Below are positions 61,012-64,000 of a stretch of 64,000 nt of DNA, piece by piece; position 1 is the first letter of the stretch; every line of letters begins with the position of its first letter. The DNA lies in NCBI RefSeq assembly GCF_027924605.1, contig NZ_AP027042.1, positions 3,945,524 through 4,009,523 of the forward strand, given 5' to 3'. The notes below the pieces were generated by a model. That model did not search any database. It was given only the letters and a program-made list of their open reading frames with translations, and was not told the origin of the DNA. The position numbers and the translations under genes are program-made. The stretch comes from Dyella sp. GSA-30. GTDB lineage: Bacteria > Pseudomonadota > Gammaproteobacteria > Xanthomonadales > Rhodanobacteraceae.

Positions 61012-61051
61012 GACATCCCCCTTGAATCCCTTTGAAACCGCTTCCGTGACA

Positions 61052-61678
61052 TCAGAAAGCTCGCTGCGGCACCGTGATCACGTCACCGGGCTGCACCGGA
61101 TAGTTATTGGCCAGGTCACCCTGTTGCAGAATCTTTTCCAGGCGCACCGCATATGACGTGGTGTTGTCGCCATCACTGCTCCTGCGATACAGCTCGGTGC
61201 GGTCGGGTGCGGCAAATTCCGTCGTACCGCCGGCCGCCAATACGGCATCGAGTACCGTCATGCCCTGGCGGTACGGAATCGAAATCGGGCTGCGCACGGC
61301 GCCGGTCACACGCACGCGCGATAGATATTCGTGGCTGCGTAGCGCAGTAAGAATCACGGCAACCTGCGGGTCACGTATGAACGATTGCAGCTTGTCCTTG
61401 ATCTGACCGGAGACTTCTTCGGTGGTCTTGCCGCCGGCAACGACGTCGCCGATCAGCGGCACCGTAATCTTGCCGTCCGGGCGAACCGGCACGCTGACGC
61501 TCAGATCCGGGTTGTGCCACACGGTGATCTGCAACTGATCGTCGACACCGATCAAATAGGTATTGACCGCCTGCGCATCGCCTGCCGGTTTCGGTGGCGC
61601 ACTGGTGCTTCCGCCCGTGGCACATGCGGTCAACACGGCGGCCAGACCTACGATCAAAAGGCTGCGCAAATTCTTCAT
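61052..61678 (-). CDS. Polysaccharide export lipoprotein (Wza/EpsE-like)
   Basis: The 208-aa protein begins MKNLRSLLIVGLAAVLTACA, a lipoprotein signal with lipobox LTAC (modified Cys19). The mature part has the Poly_export domain (YLIGVDDQLQITVWHNPDLS, VPVRPDGKITVPLIGDVVAG) and a SLBB domain (VRVTGAVRSPISIPYRQGMT, VLDAVLAAGGTTEFAAPDRT), ending YPVQPGDVITVPQRAF. It should form the outer-membrane/periplasmic ring of the export channel. It is the first gene of the minus-strand export operon that runs down to the GNAT gene. Confidence 0.92.
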   Translation of the reverse strand: MKNLRSLLIVGLAAVLTACATGGSTSAPPKPAGDAQAVNTYLIGVDDQLQITVWHNPDLSVSVPVRPDGKITVPLIGDVVAGGKTTEEVSGQIKDKLQSFIRDPQVAVILTALRSHEYLSRVRVTGAVRSPISIPYRQGMTVLDAVLAAGGTTEFAAPDRTELYRRSSDGDNTTSYAVRLEKILQQGDLANNYPVQPGDVITVPQRAF

Positions 61679-61738
61679 TTGGGCTCACACCAATGTCTGA
61701 AACTGTGAACCACACTACACTAGTTGCTCTTGACGAAA

Positions 61739-61754
61739 ACGATCGCAAACGATC
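61739..61754. promoter_or_regulatory. Direct repeat, possible operator of the export operon
   Basis: ACGATC occurs at 61739-61744 and again at 61749-61754, ten bases apart (one helical turn), embedded in AAAACGATCGCAAACGATCT. It lies 60-76 bases upstream of the export lipoprotein ATG, in the 173-base divergent gap shared with the YdcF-like gene. I see no strong sigma-70 boxes. The assignment rests on spacing and position only. Confidence 0.3.
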
Positions 61755-61851
61755 TAGAAAGCTCAGCTAGCCGGCCTATGCCGTTGGTCGGATAGGGCAA
61801 TGGCATGCTCCTTGCGAAACTCCGCAACGCCTTTTCGGCGACACGGATCCC

Positions 61852-62583
61852 ATGGGTTTAGTCCAACAGCTCGGCCGCCTGACCCACCCCGCGCTACACA
61901 CGGCGCTCCTGTTGGTCATCGGTATCTTTTTTATCTATCGGCGACGTTATGGCGCAGGCGCATCGGCGCTCGCATTGGGCGTGCTGTGGCTTGCGCTGTG
62001 CTCCGCACCGACATTCGCCACCTGGCTGCAACGCGGACTGGAGCGGCCGTATGCACAACGCGACGCATCGGGCTATCCGAAGGCCGATGCCATCGTCGTG
62101 CTGGGCGGCGGAAAGTTGTCCAACGATCCGGACTGGAACAGTGACGATCCCGACATGCAAGCGACCCGGCTTGGTTTTGGTTTGCAGCTTTTTCAGGATG
62201 GGCGTGCGGGAACCTTGCTTTTGTCAGGTTCCGACCAGGCATTGAAGATGGCGCACCGATTGCAACAGGCGGGCGTGCCGGACGCGGCGCTGATCGTCGA
62301 GGGTGCCAGCCGCAATACACATCAGAATGCGCTTTATTCGATCGCCATTCTGAAGCAACGGAAATTGCGGAATGTTCTGCTGGTGACGTCGGGTATTCAT
62401 ATGCCGCGTGCTGAAGCGAGCTTCGCGCGACAAGGTGTGGCGGTGATTCCTGCGCCTGCGCCGGACGAATATCAGGGGCCATCCAGTTCGTGGTGGCCAC
62501 GGCGGGCTGCGCTGACGCTGAGTGCGCGATGTCTGCGGGAGTATCTTGGGATGTGGGTTTATAGGATGCGTGGGTGGGTTTGA
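61852..62583 (+). CDS. YdcF/SanA/ElyC-type (DUF218) membrane protein
   Basis: The 243-aa protein has two N-terminal hydrophobic segments (ALHTALLLVIGIFFIY and GASALALGVLWLALCSA). A DUF218 domain follows: KADAIVVLGGGKLSNDPDWN, LLLSGSDQALKMAHRLQQAG, VEGASRNTHQNALYSIAILK and LLVTSGIHMPRAEASFARQG. Family members such as ElyC are tied to envelope and lipid-carrier homeostasis. The location beside an EPS export operon fits an envelope role; a direct part in export is not shown. The ribosome site before ATG 61852 is weak. Confidence 0.85.
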   Translation: MGLVQQLGRLTHPALHTALLLVIGIFFIYRRRYGAGASALALGVLWLALCSAPTFATWLQRGLERPYAQRDASGYPKADAIVVLGGGKLSNDPDWNSDDPDMQATRLGFGLQLFQDGRAGTLLLSGSDQALKMAHRLQQAGVPDAALIVEGASRNTHQNALYSIAILKQRKLRNVLLVTSGIHMPRAEASFARQGVAVIPAPAPDEYQGPSSSWWPRRAALTLSARCLREYLGMWVYRMRGWV

Positions 62584-62614
62584 GTTGATTCTGGCGCCGA
62601 GGGCTTAAAGCTTC

Positions 62615-62750
62615 CCCCCTCACCCCAACCCTCTCCCCCGGCAAAGCCAGGGGAGAGGGAGCTAACTGAGGAGAATCTCAGTGTTTCGCACTTGCGTAAC
62701 CTGCCCCCTCTCCCCTGGCTTTGCTGGGGGAGAGGGTTGGGGTGAGGGGG
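62615..62750. repeat. 136-bp palindromic element, family 2, copy 2 (inverted)
   Basis: The 45-bp arms 62615-62659 and 62706-62750 are inverted copies with one mismatch. They share the CCCCCTCACCCCAACCCTCT arm of the element at 50.2 kb. The centre carries CGCAAGTGCGAAACACTGAG on the opposite strand, so the two copies are inverted relative to each other. It lies between the convergent YdcF-like and LysR genes and may serve as a bidirectional terminator. Confidence 0.92.
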
Positions 62751-62785
62751 CCGGGTACTCGCGGGAACCTCTCCTATCGCACAGG

Positions 62786-63703
62786 CTAAGGCTCCACGCT
62801 GATCCCCTGCGTCAATCGCTTGGCCAATCGTGGATTGCGCAGTTGCTCCAGCCACCATGCCAACGCCCTGCCCTCATGATCGCTATGCCACGCCACATAA
62901 AGCGTATTGGGTTCACGCTCCTCGGCAACACGCTTTTCGACAAGATCACCGCTACGGAGCAACGCAGATACGCGATGACGCGGCAGCCAGCCCACGCCCA
63001 AAGCCTCGCGTTGCGACAGGATCTTCGCGCGCATGCTCGGCACGGCCAAGGTAGCCTGACCGCCGAGTACGCCATAACCGCGGCCGTCGACACCGCGCGA
63101 CGAATCGGCAACAACGACCGCCCGGTACGGCGTGAGCTGCTCCTGCTGCAGCGGCTCATTGACCTTGGCCAGCGGATGACGAGGCGATATGGCAAACACC
63201 CATTCGACGACACCCAACTCGAACCAACGCAGTCTGGGCATCGATGGGGGCTCGTTGGTGGCACCCACTACCAGATCGGCGCGTCCGTCGCGCAGCGCCT
63301 CCCACGTACCGCTAAGTACTTCGTGCGTCAGGCGCAAGGCAACGCCCGATTCCAGCGCATCGAAAGCACGCACCACCGGCAACAGGGTTTCGTACTCGAG
63401 AAGCTCGTCCGTCACGATCCACAGGCGGTCTTCCCAACCATGCGCCACCTGTTTCACGCGCCGGGTCAGGCGGGATACGTCCAACGACAAGCGTGCCGCC
63501 TCTTGCGCCAGCAATTGGCCGGCCGGGGTCAGTTGCAAGCGATAGCGCCGCCGATCGAACAGCAACGCGTCGAAGCGCGCCTCCAGCTGCCGCGCCGCAT
63601 GCGAAACGGTCGAGGGCGCTTTTCCCAGTCGCGCGGCCGCACGGGTCAGGCTTCCACTGGCCTGAATGGCTTCCAGCAAGGCTAATTCGTCGTCGGACAA
63701 CAT
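62786..63703 (-). CDS. LysR-family transcriptional regulator
   Basis: ATG 63703 (MLSDDELALLEAIQASGSLT) follows AAGG and gives 305 aa. The N-terminal winged helix-turn-helix is clear: AAARLGKAPSTVSHAARQLE, then RFDALLFDRRRYRLQLTPAG. The remaining 200 residues form the periplasmic-binding-protein-like effector domain (LWIVTDELLEYETLLPVVRA, DLVVGATNEPPSMPRLRWFE). An upstream start at 63790 would cross the divergent promoter region and was rejected. By the usual LysR layout it probably regulates the divergent dehydrogenase gene. The effector is unknown. Confidence 0.9.
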   Translation of the reverse strand: MLSDDELALLEAIQASGSLTRAAARLGKAPSTVSHAARQLEARFDALLFDRRRYRLQLTPAGQLLAQEAARLSLDVSRLTRRVKQVAHGWEDRLWIVTDELLEYETLLPVVRAFDALESGVALRLTHEVLSGTWEALRDGRADLVVGATNEPPSMPRLRWFELGVVEWVFAISPRHPLAKVNEPLQQEQLTPYRAVVVADSSRGVDGRGYGVLGGQATLAVPSMRAKILSQREALGVGWLPRHRVSALLRSGDLVEKRVAEEREPNTLYVAWHSDHEGRALAWWLEQLRNPRLAKRLTQGISVEP

Positions 63704-63813
63704 ATTCGAACCTTTCGAACGAGTACGTCGAAAGCATGGTACGGCAAACCAGCCACCATGGATCAACATGAGCACCAGTTCCAGACACATCCACCACGAC
63801 GGAGTCCATCACC
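63704..63813. promoter_or_regulatory. Divergent control region of the LysR and dehydrogenase genes
   Basis: The 110-base gap contains two TTCGAA palindromes at 63705-63710 and 63714-63719, spaced nine bases apart, right next to the LysR start. These may be the autoregulatory site. A canonical T-N11-A LysR box is not obvious. GGAG at 63801-63804 serves as the dehydrogenase ribosome site. Confidence 0.35.
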
Positions 63814-64000
63814 ATGAATCGTTTCGAAGGCAAGACCGTACTCGTCACCGGCGGCAACAGCGGCATCGGCCTGGCTGCCGCAAAGGCGTATGCCGCCGAA
63901 GGCGCGCGCGTTGTCATTACCGGACGCGACGCTACATCCCTCGCACAAGCCCAGGCTGAACTGGGAGCCGCCTCGGTAGCCATCGGCAACGATGCCGCCT
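63814..64000 (+). CDS. Short-chain dehydrogenase/reductase, N-terminal part
   Basis: ATG 63814 begins [20 protein letters not shown]. The TGGNSGIG motif is the cofactor-binding signature of classical short-chain dehydrogenases, followed by [19 protein letters not shown], which suggests NADP preference from the Arg after the second strand. The frame stays open to the window end (62 codons seen), so the catalytic Tyr-x3-Lys lies beyond it. It is probably controlled by the divergent LysR protein. Confidence 0.88.
   Translation, partial: MNRFEGKTVLVTGGNSGIGLAAAKAYAAEGARVVITGRDATSLAQAQAELGAASVAIGNDAA

Noticed and set aside
1-64000. tRNA, rRNA or riboswitch genes
   Set aside because: No stretch with a cloverleaf, conserved rRNA segments or a known riboswitch core was recognised by eye. 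A covariance-model scan was not possible.

Overview
The window is GC-rich, densely coded DNA from a gammaproteobacterium. Gene content (a type VI secretion block, a cNMP-domain thioredoxin-reductase-like protein, an exosortase-associated type of exopolysaccharide locus, many short palindromic intergenic elements) and protein style suggest the Xanthomonadales, most likely Rhodanobacteraceae (Dyella/Luteibacter/Rhodanobacter-like). That placement is inferred from gene content only. I see no rRNA, tRNA, CRISPR array, transposase or phage gene.

Region 1 (1-10.8 kb, minus strand) is part of a type VI secretion system (T6SS). In transcription order it runs: sigma-54 activator, 77-aa small protein, a TssB-TssC fusion, Hcp, TssE, TssF, TssG, VgrG, DUF2169 protein (cut by the window edge). 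A good -24/-12 promoter precedes the fusion gene, so the adjacent activator probably drives the operon. TssA, TssJ, TssK, TssL, TssM and ClpV are not in the window. Two features stand out: both sheath subunits form one polypeptide joined by an Ala-rich linker of about 115 residues, and the activator carries GAFTDA in place of GAFTGA.

Region 2 (11-14 kb) holds a SPOR-domain membrane protein, a DUF6150 protein and a cNMP-binding/flavin oxidoreductase, with palindromic repeats between them.

Region 3 (14.2-61.7 kb) is a large surface-polysaccharide locus. It has nucleotide-sugar enzymes (TviB-like dehydrogenase, uronate 4-epimerase, GalE), the initiating glycosyl-phosphate transferase, one GT2 and three GT4 glycosyltransferases, three NodB-type deacetylases plus a fourth barrel protein of similar type, a formyltransferase-like protein, a PaaK/CapK-like ligase, a GNAT acyltransferase, Wzx flippase, Wzy-like polymerase, a secreted lyase-like enzyme, and an export set (Wza-like lipoprotein, chain-length protein, BY-kinase-like protein, outer-membrane barrel). 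Two alpha/beta-hydrolases of the exosortase-A-associated type are present, but no exosortase.

A non-ribosomal peptide/polyketide assembly line sits inside this locus, at 24.8-38.5 kb. The first protein reads A-PCP-KS-AT-ACP-aminotransferase; the second reads C-A-PCP-C-A(degenerate)-PCP. Upstream are a phosphopantetheinyl transferase, a GMC oxidoreductase and two JmjC/cupin-type oxygenase-like proteins. There is no thioesterase domain. Stop/start junctions run from the assembly line into the glycosyltransferases with gaps of at most about 31 bases. I therefore infer that a small amino-acid/polyketide product is made together with, and perhaps attached to, the polysaccharide. This is the best candidate in the window for an undescribed system.

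Region 4 (61.8-64 kb) has a YdcF-like membrane protein, a LysR regulator and a divergent short-chain dehydrogenase cut by the window end. Two families of paired palindromic elements (13.8 and 19.1 kb; 50.2 and 62.6 kb) occur in opposite orientations, one pair around the first sugar/PPTase block and the other around the export block.
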